A stretch of 64,000 bases of DNA. Origin: Elysia crispata (taxonomy: Eukaryota > Mollusca > Gastropoda > Plakobranchidae). Positions within the stretch are counted from its first letter, which is position 1; each line of letters opens with the position of its first letter. Below are positions 27,201 to 38,352 of this stretch, one piece after another. The translations under genes and the position numbers were made by a program. The stretch is from positions 1,331,501 to 1,395,500 of the forward strand of contig JAWDGP010001486.1 of the NCBI GenBank assembly GCA_033675545.1. Direction: 5' to 3'. The notes below the pieces were generated by a model. It ran no database searches, had not been told where the DNA came from, and saw nothing but the letters and a program-made list of their open reading frames with translations.

Positions 27201-28937
27201 AGTGAGTTCTCTCTCGCCGTGCCTCTCTAAGTTTGAGAGCTTGTGCCTGCTCTGTAACTCCCATGCCTTTAGTTAGGTTAGAGAGACGATATCACAAAGA
27301 TGAGTTAATGAGAAATTTTGCTCGTCAAAGACACACCATAAAGCTCTAATTGTCTATGGCATAGATATAGTCCTAGCGGCTTTTATAGTTACCACACCTC
27401 TTCCACGCTGATATGTTTGCCTTACATTATATGGCAACATGTTGCGAAAAAAATCATTGATTTCGGATCAATCACAAGCACCGTGCGAATGTTATCACTA
27501 AGTTCAACGCCAGAAAACGTCTTTTTAATTTTAATTGTTTTTTCCCTTCTTATTTACAGTCAGTTGGCCACATGTTTGGCACAATTCATTCGCATATATT
27601 GATAGTAATGGTCTTTAGTATGTTCCATAATGGTGTAAAAAAAAAAAAAAACTGTTCAGAAACTCTATCATTGCTAAGGATATGAAACCTGTTAAATCAG
27701 AAAGACAAATAATATTTGAAACTGTTGAAGAAGAAAAAATGATTTGTTTGGGGCCGTTTGTAATTGTCTTATTAAGAGGACACAATAGAGGTATAATGGT
27801 ACAGCCGATCTTTAGTTGGTTCCGTAATGGTGTAAAAAAAATATTTAAAAATTCTCTATTGTTGCTGAGGATATAAAACCTGTTAAATCAGAAAGACAAA
27901 TGATATTTGAAAACAGTTGAAGATGAAAAAATGATTTGAACGGGGCCGTTTGTCAGTGATTGTCTTATTAAATGGACACAATAGAGGTATAATGGTAGAG
28001 CCGATCTTGAGTATGTTCTGTAATGTTGTAAAAAAAAATTATTTAAAAATTCTCTAATGTTGCTGAGGATAAGAAACCTGTTAAATCAGAAAGAGAAATG
28101 ATATTTGAAAAGAGTTGAAGATGAAAAAAATTATTTGTATTGGGCTGTGTGTCAGTAATTGTCTTATTAAGTGAACAAAATAGAGGTATAACGGTAGAAC
28201 AGATCTTGAGCATGTTTCATAATGGTGTAAAAAAAATTATTTTAAAATTCTCTATTGTTGCTGAGGATAAGAAACCTGTTAAATCAGAAATAGAAATAAT
28301 GTTAGAAAACTGTTGAAGACGAAAAAATGATTTGTATGGAGCCGTTTCTCTGTCATTGTCTAATTAAGTTGACACAATAGAAGTATATTTACAAAACTTA
28401 ATTAACAAAACCTTTTAAAGATAAAAACACGGGAATTGCAAAAAAATCACAAGACAGAGTTAATAGATTGAAAGTCAAGAGGAAACCGGTATAGGCTGTT
28501 AACAAATTTGACCATGGCTTGTTAAACAAAGACAAACTTTATTACGCGAAAAATTGCATTGGTTTACAAAATTCAAGATTGTAGTTCTTATTGTGTACTA
28601 AAAAGATTTTTAAAAAAAAAAAGAAAGAAAAAGAAACAAAAGAGGATCAGTATTAGGCCTACTTTAATGTGAGAACTTAGGATGATATTGCATAATTTTT
28701 TATCCTCTTAGTCTTGGCTGATCGTGCAAACATTGCACAAACAAACTCTTTTCTCTTTCAGACTGCCACCCTCGTCTACCAATCCTCTTTTCTCAATGTT
28801 TTGGTAAGAGAAAAGAGATTATAAAAAACAAAAAAGAATTTTTTTCCATCTTTGTTTCAGATTTTTTTTTTTTATCTTAATGCTGCTTTTTACCTTTTCT
28901 TTTCCACAGTATGAAAAAAGACCAGGATGGACTCTAA
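18219..28937 (+). CDS. CDCA7: CDCA7-family zinc-finger protein, eleven exons (5' end uncertain)
   Basis: Nuclear partner of the remodeller HELLS, needed in vertebrates for DNA methylation maintenance. Exons: 18219-18256, 19518-19586, 19766-19827 (start may be 19765), 19961-20149, 20342-20419, 21830-21976, 22523-22609, 24152-24214, 25391-25527, 28762-28803, 28910-28937. All have GT-AG borders and matching phases; from the ATG at 18254 about 301 residues are predicted. The N-terminal part has the family's [19 protein letters not shown] helix, then a basic Ser-rich region with PTRSRSG-like Arg/Ser repeats. The zf-4CXXC_R1 domain covers three exons: CHQCRQKT and [17 protein letters not shown]; then [13 protein letters not shown] and GRCCTG. 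All twelve family cysteines are present, plus one extra. The start is uncertain because exon 18219-18256 has an acceptor and is open upstream. The last two exons are supported by phase only; reading on past 25527 would instead give a short tail ending at 25546. It could equally be named CDCA7L. Confidence 0.92.
18855..19317. mobile_element. Pogo/Tigger-type MITE in a CDCA7 intron
   Basis: The left end CAGTCGGACCC (18855-18865) is mirrored by GGGTCCGACT at the right end (about 19308-19317). Inner parts also pair (TTTGGGGA at the left, CCCCAAA at the right). The left flank is TA; the right flank is slightly decayed. The ends resemble those of the MITE at 9781-10161, so both probably derive from the same superfamily. 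The open frames inside (18747-18995 minus, 18881-19231 plus) encode no transposase. Confidence 0.7.
26031..26245. mobile_element. Possible MITE with CAACCC ends
   Basis: CAACCC...GTGAC at 26031-26045 is mirrored by GTCACAGGGTTG at about 26229-26241, with further imperfect pairing for some 30 bases inward. The length of about 215 bp and the lack of coding suggest a non-autonomous DNA transposon in the CDCA7 intron between exons 9 and 10. No target duplication was clear, so the family is unassigned. Confidence 0.4.
26650..27390. other. TCTG-rich intronic segment of unlike composition
   Basis: This part of the CDCA7 intron is richer in G and T and in CTGT/TCTG words than its AT-rich flanks, with frequent stops in all frames. 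It may be an old transposon or a degenerate simple repeat. No domain is recognised on either strand. Confidence 0.3.
27602..28391 (+). repeat. Tandem array of about four 197-bp units
   Basis: The unit starts near a TTCCGTAATGGTGTAAAAAA-like phrase, seen at about 27632, 27829, 28025 and 28223, so the period is 196-197 bp. Each unit also carries GAAACCTGTTAAATCAGAAA and GACACAATAGAGGTATAATG. Copies differ by scattered substitutions and small indels. The array lies in the CDCA7 intron just before exon 10. The open frame at 27682-27876 is one unit read by chance. Confidence 0.85.
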
Positions 28938-31900
28938 AGTGATCACATTGCTAAAAAGGTGTTTATATTATACTTTCTACTTTTGTTTGCTTTATTTTAC
29001 CTCTTGTTGATTTTAGTGTAGCTCTTCGAGATTTATAGAAGTTAACCATTTTATCATTTCTCTCTTAATTTCTCTTTTTATATAATCTTCATCAAAACGT
29101 TCTGATTTTTTCCCCATGTGCTTATGTACCATGTTAAAAACACAATTATCACCTAAGCCATCTTGATACCTGTACATTATCATATGAAAAGCATATATTT
29201 GCAACGGCCAAGGTTATTAAGGCACCATAATTGTTGTAAAATCATATTTTTTTCTTCTTTTTTTTTTGTGAAAAGCTGATACCTTTTTAAGCCCAGACAT
29301 ATTTTGTTTAAAGCACAGTATGTTTGAAAGACTCAGAATGTCTGACCTGTTGGTGATCTAATATTGCACTTGAAGTCGATCATTTTTATGCAGGGAGAAG
29401 TTTCTGTTCCTGGCATGGCAGACAAAAAATGAGATCCATGTATAGACACATAAATTCATTAGTAAATTACACGATTTTCTCTAGATTAAGTACACACGAA
29501 ATCAAGAGCATCATATCGTCTGTCAAATTGTTAGATTGATGGGAAAATTCAGAATTTTAAAGTGTATCTGATAATAACAAAAAACAGAACCTTCCTGGTA
29601 CAGCAAGACTGGCCAAAAGGCTTGCTGTTGTAATAGTGAGTTCCTGCTGGCCTGTTCTTGATCAATTTCAGGAACGATGTAGCAGCTCATTTTAGAATTT
29701 GTTCTTGCAATTCTACTAAGAAACTTGTGCAGTTGTAGGCCATGAATTATTGATAATTTGAATGTAACGTTCTGGCAGCCAGTTTAAAGGCTGAGGTCAA
29801 GCTTGTTTCTTATTACTGACCTTGCTTGTTACTAATGCTTTATTTACTCTATTTCCTAAAAAATTGATTTGCTCTGATATGGAAAAAGCAATTTGTTTGC
29901 TCAGTATTACTTTGTTGAATTGATGTACATAGATCAAAACATAAGTTACTGGTACCTGCACTTTTATGTTATATTTTTTATTTAAAATAATAATAATTGA
30001 ACTGTGCAGTTGTACTCTATTTTATTTTTTAAAGTTAGTGCTTGCTTTGGTCATTTTTAAGTAGTCCTCTATTTGTTAAGTACTGCAATTAGGACATTTG
30101 ATGATTTAGCCGTTTAAAGTCGTTGTTTCTTTCATCCCATAGTATTTGATTTTAAAATTTGATCACACTTTCAACATCAGCTTTACTCATACTAGTAATT
30201 CTATAAACTCACTGTTGAAGTGGGCGAAATTTGTCAACACAGTATTCTTAGATACCCAGTTGCCAGTTAGAGAAACACTCCCTTTTGGCCCAGTCCTAAT
30301 CTTCTGGCACCAGTCTGTGAGGAACGTTAGGGGCAGCTAAATCTATCTAGGTGCATCTCTTGCCTAATTAGTCATTATGTGGATGTAAAGAAAAGTTGCC
30401 AAGCAGTAGGTGAACTTCATACTCATTCTTGATGGTTTTGATAAGTAGATAAGTTGGTTGAGCATTTGACTGACAATAGAAGAATTTGGTTCTATTCATT
30501 TTATCATTTAGTTAATTGGTTTGGATCTCGTCTTACAAGGTCTATTCTTGGGTTCACTGAATTTATACTTAGAACATAGAAAGGGAAAAGCTAGAGAGGC
30601 AGGTGATAGGGGTAAAAGGAGGTACTGGGAAAGAGTAGATGAAAGCAGCTTAAGCAAGGAAAAGAGGAAGTCCTTACCAACCTTATCTTGATATCCTTTT
30701 CTGCCATGCTACTAACTCTTGTGATTCCTGTTCCTTGTTAGATAAAAATTTCATGATACATACATATATTATCTTGTTATAAAATAAAATTTCCACAGAT
30801 ATAAGGAAAGATCTTGTTGCATTTCATTCAGAGCCTATTTCATGCTCAAACTGTTGTAAGAATTGCAACTTGTAATCTGTGTGACATTAAAAATAAAATG
30901 ATGAACTGACTTGCAGTTGGGTCTGACTCTGATGGATGAAGAACATAGTAAGCCTGTAGATTGATTGTATTTTAGAGGTATTGATATGTCCACACTTTTA
31001 ATATCTATATTGTGGTTCTTTCTTTAGATCCAAACCATGTCTAATTTGGCAAAACCAAGAAAGGGTCAACATTTACAATTTACAGAAGAAATTATCTTTC
31101 TTTGCTAAAAAAAAAATATTGAATTCATTTTTTTTTTCAAACCATAAATACAAGTAAACACTTATTTTTACCGCTTAGGTTATTTGTGCTCTTTGGAAAA
31201 AAGGCCAAGTCAGTTTAAATATACAGAATTGCTAAGGTTGTTTTTTTTCCAACATGCATGAGTTGTGTCAAGCTGGCCTTTTACTTTCCACATGCATCTA
31301 TTGGAGCACATTTTCTCTCCTTGAAACGTGGCCCCTTAAATTGTGTTGCATAAACTAGGCGGTCTCACCATGTCCACTGACATTTCACCTTTTTTTTTTT
31401 TTTTTAATTTTAAACAAAAGCCACAAACTTTAAAAATAAAATTCAATCTAATTATCTAATCTTATTAAGCCACTAAGCTGTATAAAAAAGGGATCCCCAA
31501 AGACCAGTTTGGTCTTTACATGCAAGTTTAATCTAACTACTGGTTTAGGAAATCTTTTTTGTTTTATACATGTATGTGCTTATTTCAGAAGAAAGTTAAC
31601 AGAATTTCATTTCTCCATAATTGCTCTGTGGCAAATGCAGACATGGCTAGATAGTGATCAAATGTTGCATAAAGAAATACTTTAAAAAATGCACAACTTG
31701 TAACCTTTTTTGGATAATATAATATTTATAAATTGGTACATGTACGGTATGTCTTCTGCCAAGGCTTTTTTTTTAATTCTCTCAAAGTACTTTGGCCCCC
31801 TTAAGCTTTTTCTTTTGCTGGTATGTAGACCATTTCGTACATGTTTATATTTGGCACTGGATAATTTGAAAGAATTTCAAAGCATTAATAATAATAGTTG

Positions 31901-33879
31901 TATGCAAGCACACATCCCTGGACAAAAATGCAGACAGAAAGATAGGAGATGCAGAAACAAATTACATTTTTAATAACTTAACAAAGACGGAAGCAAGATA
32001 AATTGAGACGTTAGCCACTTTCACAGAATTCATCAGTCAAATTAAGTACATTGTAATTACATGTAGTAAGTGGCTAGTCTCTCGCTCACCCAAAACCTAT
32101 AGTACTAACACTAGCAAGATTACATAACTTGACAAAGCGGATGACTAGGAATAAGTTAAATAACTTGAATACTTTTTGTTTTTAATTTTCCCTTATTCAT
32201 TGCCTACTTGGGACTATAAATTTTGCATTTTTTTTTTCTATTGGACCAATTAACTTGAGTCTAGTCTAATTCATCAGTTGTATTTCATTGTTTGGGCTAA
32301 AATACATACAGATACAGGGCTATGTCCATTAAATTCTTTGTAATGTAAGTAAAATAATCTATTAAGATAGACGTGGAAATAAATGAACAAAAGATACGGT
32401 GTAACAAAGAATTTTCAGTTGTATCTGTAACATTAAATTTGCATTTATAAAGATGTTTCTGCTCTGTTAATGTTGGTTTTTGGTGGGGTTCTTTTTTTGT
32501 GTGTGTGCGGTAGTAAACTATTCTTGTCATATGGAATCAGGGGTCTTTTTTTTTCTTTGTTTAAATGTGAATTAGATTTTACATACATACTACACCGTAC
32601 GTCAAAAATCTGATCAGCAGTGAAACAAAAAGGAGTATAGAAAGAACAAAATCTATGGTTAAGACAATTAAGAAAGAGGGACATTATCAGGCACATAAAT
32701 TGAAGGTTGCTTTGTTTTGCACCTCCTCATTGCATGCAGAGCTTGGCAAAATTGGAAAAGTTTAAAATATTGTTTTAGACCTGGGTAACTTAAAATTCTT
32801 TGTTTTAATTATTAAATGGATGATTGAGGCCTCATCTTTTCACTTTCAAGTTTCAGCAATTTCTGCATTGTCTTGCTTGACACTTGGCAAAAAAAGCAAA
32901 GTCGCTTTCTCTTTACCTCTGCCACCACTTGCAGACTTAGAAGACATTATCATATGTGGTAATCAAAAGGATTTAGGCACAAGCTTCAGTGAGGTTAGTT
33001 GGGAAAAAAGCCCCTCTTAGGGCCTTTGCCAAGCAATCATAGAATTGACAAATTAAATATATCAGTCTATGACAGAAAGTTGGACAAAGCAATAATTGAC
33101 AATAGTATCAAACTTGGGACTCTATAAATGAACAGGTCTGATTGAAAACTATATTGGATCTAAATTTAAATTGAGCAAGTTGTTATTTTATTTGTTGTTT
33201 TTTTTTAATTGGACTCAGATTGCAGTCAGGTTATGTAATCGACTTTGGCCTCAAATTAAAAAGAAAATCATACTCTATTCACTAGTGTTCATTTAAATTT
33301 TTACAATTACTTCTCTTTGTTTTCAAATTAGTATTGCTTTACTTCTTTTATTTTAGTTTTTCTTTCCTTATTTATATGGGAGCATAGCATAACCCTTCAC
33401 ATGGGTCCAGATTTTAAAAAAAATAGATGAGCTCAGTTTTAGATTCCGCAAACAATCCTGAGCATTTTGCTTTTTATGTGAAGGTTCCAACGTGTTTAGA
33501 TCATAAGTTATGGAATTTTAAAATCACCCCGTTTAGAAAGTGTTGTTTTGAGGAAATGGCCTTCAAAGTTGAACATACTTTTTTCATTGAAACTGTTAAA
33601 ACCGTAAAACCATAAGTCTCATCTGATGTGGTTTCACAAAATCATATAATTCAAAAGGTTAAATATTTCAGTAACAAATAAAACTAAGCGGAATGAAAAG
33701 AAAAATGAATGGAGTTTCTTAAGAAATTAAATTTCCATTTTCGGACTTAAACACAATAAAAGACTTAAATAGGTCTAGCGCAAAACTAGACCTGGCAATA
33801 TCCGGAGAGTTTTCCCATGCGCCAACACAATTGACTTCTTTTATTTAGCTTTTTACTATAGCAGTAAAATACATGTACA

Positions 33880-34330
33880 TTGTATATCTTTATATGTTGG
33901 ACTTTATCTTGGTGTTGTCCTTCTTTCGATCCTTGTCTTATTGTTGTAAATATTTTGGCTTTTTACTTTTTTTTATCTCTCTTGTATTCTATTTTGTTCG
34001 TTGTCCTTTATCTTTGTATTGAACTTATTTTAGCTTCTATCCTTATGATATTTTAGCCTTTTTTTACCTTTCCTTTTATTACGTCTAAATATCATTGCAT
34101 TTGCCTTTATATTGTAACTATTTTGACTTTCGTCTTTCCACGTGTTTATATTGTACATTTATCTGTTTTGGCTACTTTGCCTTTTACCTTTATGTTTTAC
34201 CTATTTTAGTTTTTGTCTTAATATTTGAATATTTAACTTTTTTCGACTTTTTCATCTTTATATTGTATTTCTTTTTGCCTTCATTTTTATATTTTAACTG
34301 GTGTTCTAGTTCTTAAGTATTGACCAATTT
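33880..34330 (+). repeat. Degenerate pyrimidine-rich tandem repeat
   Basis: Phrases of the type CTTTATATTGTAACTATTTT followed by GGCTTT or GACTTT recur about every 40-50 bases, for example near 33940, 34013, 34104, 34145, 34190 and 34256. Copies are strongly diverged. The open frame at 34095-34316 is a by-product of the T-rich repeat. Confidence 0.5.
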
Positions 34331-34791
34331 GTTGATTAATTCTTTTCTTTCTTCAATCTTACTGTATTTATTTTGCATCTTCTTTGCTTAACTGCTTTCT
34401 TCATCTTTATTTGCTCCCTTGCTGTCCTCCACTCTCCTCCTATTCTGAAATCCTCTATCCATATTATCTTCTTGCTTCTCTATGGTCATATTTTCTCATC
34501 TTTTTCTTTCCACATCTTTTTTTTTTTTGGTGAGAAGGGTGGAAGTAAGGTCATACTTGGAAGTTTTTTTTCTCATTTTCTTCAGCTGAAGATGACTGTG
34601 CTTTTGATCAATTATTTCCAATGCCAAGGTTGGTGAACAAGAAACTAAGAAAAACATGTTCAGTTATTGAAAGCTTTCATTAACAAGAGTTGCAAGTATT
34701 TTCACACAAAAAAAAAATATTTAAAGTTGTTTTTGGGCTTTGCAACTTATTGACATAATGGATGTTGTGCATGAGAAGCTAAAAGAAGTAA

Positions 34792-35280
34792 AATTAAAAA
34801 GAACACAACTTCGAAAAAAATTTTTTTTCCTTTGTTTCAAGCCCTATGGCTCAAAACATGGTTTTCAGACATAAGCCTAAAAATTCCAGGCCACCTCACA
34901 TTTTAGAGAGAGAGAATTTCTGAGATTACTTATGATGGAATGGGTTTGTAGAGCTTGCTATAGCCGGTCAATAAATTGACCAATTACTGCTAGTGCTAGT
35001 CTGATTTCACCTTCTGGTATAGTTCATTGGTTAACACGGTCCCCAAAAAATTTTGGGATCCATTATACATGGACAGTAGAATTAAAAAGAACACAACTTT
35101 GAAAAAATGATTTTTTTTTATGTTTTGTTTCTTTGTTTCAAGCCCTATGGCTCAAAACATTGTTTTCAGACATGAGCCTAGTCTGATTTCCAGTCTGACT
35201 TCACCTGGTAGAGTTCATTGGTTGACACAGTTCTCAAAAAAATTTGGGATCCATTTTATACATGTAAAGTAGGGTTAAAT
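34792..35280 (+). repeat. Tandem duplication, 288-bp unit, second copy deleted
   Basis: AATTAAAAAGAACACAACTT begins both copies (34792 and 35080). Both contain the phrases CAAGCCCTATGGCTCAAAAC and GGTAGAGTTCATTGGTT or its variant, and end near TTTGGGATCCATT. The second copy is about 195 bp long and lacks roughly 95 bp from the middle of the first. Confidence 0.8.
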
Positions 35281-38200
35281 TAAGATTCAGTGTCTGGATC
35301 TGAGGTTGATATCAGGATATATGTTCTGCAATGAAGGTATTTTTTTCCAATAAGGTCTGAATGGGAAAAGCCTATTTCTTCAGAGATTTAACACCGACAC
35401 CATAACTAAGTTCATATTATACATCACACCAAATGATCATATGTGGCAAATATATGAATAGTTTAAAAAATACAAGGGCGATATTGTTTACCCCAGCCTT
35501 CTTATTATGCGGATGAAGACTGAGCTATTTCAATACTTGTATTGCCAGTTACTATGTGTTAATTTTTTTTAAGGTTTGTTAATTCATATTGGTTTGCCAT
35601 GGATAATCTGTTGCCAATTTATACTAAAATTTATTTGCCATTGGTGCATTTCATATTAGCTTAATTGGTTTCTGATATGATTGTGAGGTTCATGATTTTA
35701 TCCAAACACCACTACCTACTACGATTTGTTCTTTTGTGAAAGAGTCAAATCATGATCTCAACACACAGGGAAACACAATCCAAATGAACCATAGCCATTG
35801 GTGATTTCACTTTTTCCATCTTTGATTTTCTTTTTCTTTTTCTTTTTTTCAATCAGTTACGGTCAGGTGTTAATCTTTCTTTCCCTTGTCTCAATTTAAT
35901 TTGTGCTATTCCTTTTCCTCTGTGCGTTGACCTATTTATTCCTTTTTTCTTCCCCTGGAATCATGTTTTATAAAGGAAAGAGGATTTGTTATAAGACTAA
36001 GTAAGACTAACAGTAAAAAAAAGCCCCAACTAAGATCACTTTTGTCTCTTATCAGTGTTACAGAACTGTTATTTTCAAGGCAATGAGTAGGAAATTCTTA
36101 GGCGTAACCCTAACCGAACATTTTCACGAATAAACAATAATCTTAATTCATTAAGTGCATAAAGCATGTGCTGAACAATATGTGAAACTCTTGCAACTGA
36201 GCCTCTTTCAGTCTTTGCTATTGCTATTCCCTCCTTACAGAGGTTTTTGGGCATTTAAAAAAATTATGAAAAATAAAAATGAAACCATCGTTCTAAAACT
36301 TTGGATACACTAAATTTATCTTTAGATCAGATCTGTTCCTTACAACAACTTTTGTTCAGCTATCTTGGAAACTTTTTAATACTTATTGAAAAGGGTGCAA
36401 AATTTATATAGCCTATATATATTAAGGAAATTTTTTTGAAGCCATAAAAGATGGAGCAATTAAACACAAAATCTCTGAACCATTATAGTAGTAAAAATAC
36501 GTAAATTCTTCTCCACATCTGTCTGCCTCAAAACAATCAAACTACGATTCAGAGTTGACTTTCGGTGCTGCAGCGAGTTTTTAAGTATATTGTGGGGGAA
36601 ACAAAGGTCCGCAACAATCAAAATGTGATTCAAAATACTGATAAAGATATAGTGAAGATAATACAATGTTGAGGCCGCCAACTGTTTGTGCTGTTACTAC
36701 TTGTATAGCATTTATATGGTGCTAAACCTAAAATAAACAAAGGTTGTGGACGCTATCTACAGAGATTTTTTAGGTGGCAGGCCCTGGCGAAAGTTCAGAA
36801 GAAGAAAAAGATGTAAATCAACGTAATACTAGTTTCAATAAGGGATTGTAACTGCGAAACCACACTCATGCAGATGTAAATTTATTATTGAAAAAAAATG
36901 AGACAAATCTCCATATCAAAACTTTCATTTATTGACATTGATCAACTTACCCAGGTGAAAAATATCTTTAAAACAAAACAAAACACATCCGCAGCACATG
37001 TAAATTTCAAAGCTTTTCCGATTTACAACAACAATTCTTGGTAATCTATTATTTAAAATATTGATACATGCCAAAACCACTGTCCTCTGATTTCATAGTG
37101 GCAGATTTCTGGCAGTATAATTTTTTAATATCATTATCAATATTTTTTACTGAAATGCACATCTGACAGCAACATGAAGTAATCTGTTGTTGCAGCCACA
37201 TTTAAAATGGCACAAGAAATTGAGAATAGAAAAGCACTAGAAAATAGACCTAAATCATTACATATGTGTATGACCTGAATCATCATATTTATATATTGTC
37301 TCATATGGTTTTGGTAATTTACAACATATTTGTAAAAGAATTAAAATATTCTAAATGTTGTCCTATAAGCCATAAGAATTGTCTGCATTTGCCATTCATT
37401 TGTTTGGTTTTTGACTAAAGTGTACATTATTCAGGTCAATTGTGTTGAACTTTGTTACAAATGTACCAGTAACTAAATAAATCACAGTTATGCCTCACAG
37501 TTAATTTTGAGTTGCATTTTGAGTCTTTCACAAAGAAAATCATCGCATTCAAAGAATCTTTCAAAATAAGGTTGGTCTGCAATCAACAAAAAATATTACC
37601 TCAACTTTCCACCTCTTCCCTCATATTTAAAATTAGATCATGTCTGCATACATTTTTGGGCAAGTTTGTTTACAAGCTTTAGTGCTACAGACATCCTCGA
37701 GAACATGAAAGTTACTTCGATAAATGAAAAGAGGCAATGAGGTATGAAGCGGCAAGGAAGAGGGAGAATTTTCATCTAAGGGAAATATTGTAAGCACAGT
37801 GTTGAAGATTATCACATGTATTTTTTTTTTCAAACAAACATAATCAAAATCCAATGTCAGTTCAGTGGGGCTGTATTTTGTGAAAGTCAGCTAGTCCAAT
37901 AGCACAATGTGTTTGTGTCACAGCCTTTAGAGGATAGAAAATCTCAACTTATGTTTTCTTGCAAAAATTCCACATACTGACCACACTAGCTTTTATATGG
38001 AAAATTACTTCTCTTAAAGGTGTCTCAATCTCTTTAAAGCTTAACATTGATACAAATTCATAAAACTAGCTGTAAGTTAAGTGCAAATAATCGACAATGT
38101 AAAGAGTTATTTCATTTATCAAATAATTCATTCTAAACATTATTAAGCCAACTTCCTTTGGAAGCAATATTTTCACCTGATCATAGATTGAAAAAAGGTG

Positions 38201-38352
38201 CAAACGCAAAATGTAAGTGCTGTCATTATATGTTTTCTACTTTACTTGATGAACATTTCCAAGCAAAATTTAACAGATCCGCTCTATGAAACAGCCTCTA
38301 ATTGCGTCTGAAGAAAATAGGTCATAAAGAATACATGGAATAGATAGTGCTA

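Larger units (their letters stand above)
28938..38352. other. Region between CDCA7 and OGA 3' ends, no gene seen
   Basis: The two flanking genes converge here. The left part probably holds the CDCA7 3' UTR (AATAAA-type motifs near 30783 and 30891 are candidates) and the right part the OGA 3' UTR. Apart from the repeats listed at 33880-34330 and 34792-35280, I see only AT-rich sequence. Open frames such as 31710-31973 and 32820-33020 have no recognisable domain. Confidence 0.5.

Noticed and set aside
27602-28391. CRISPR array
   Set aside because: The units are 197 bp of continuous homology without short repeats and unique spacers, in an animal intron.
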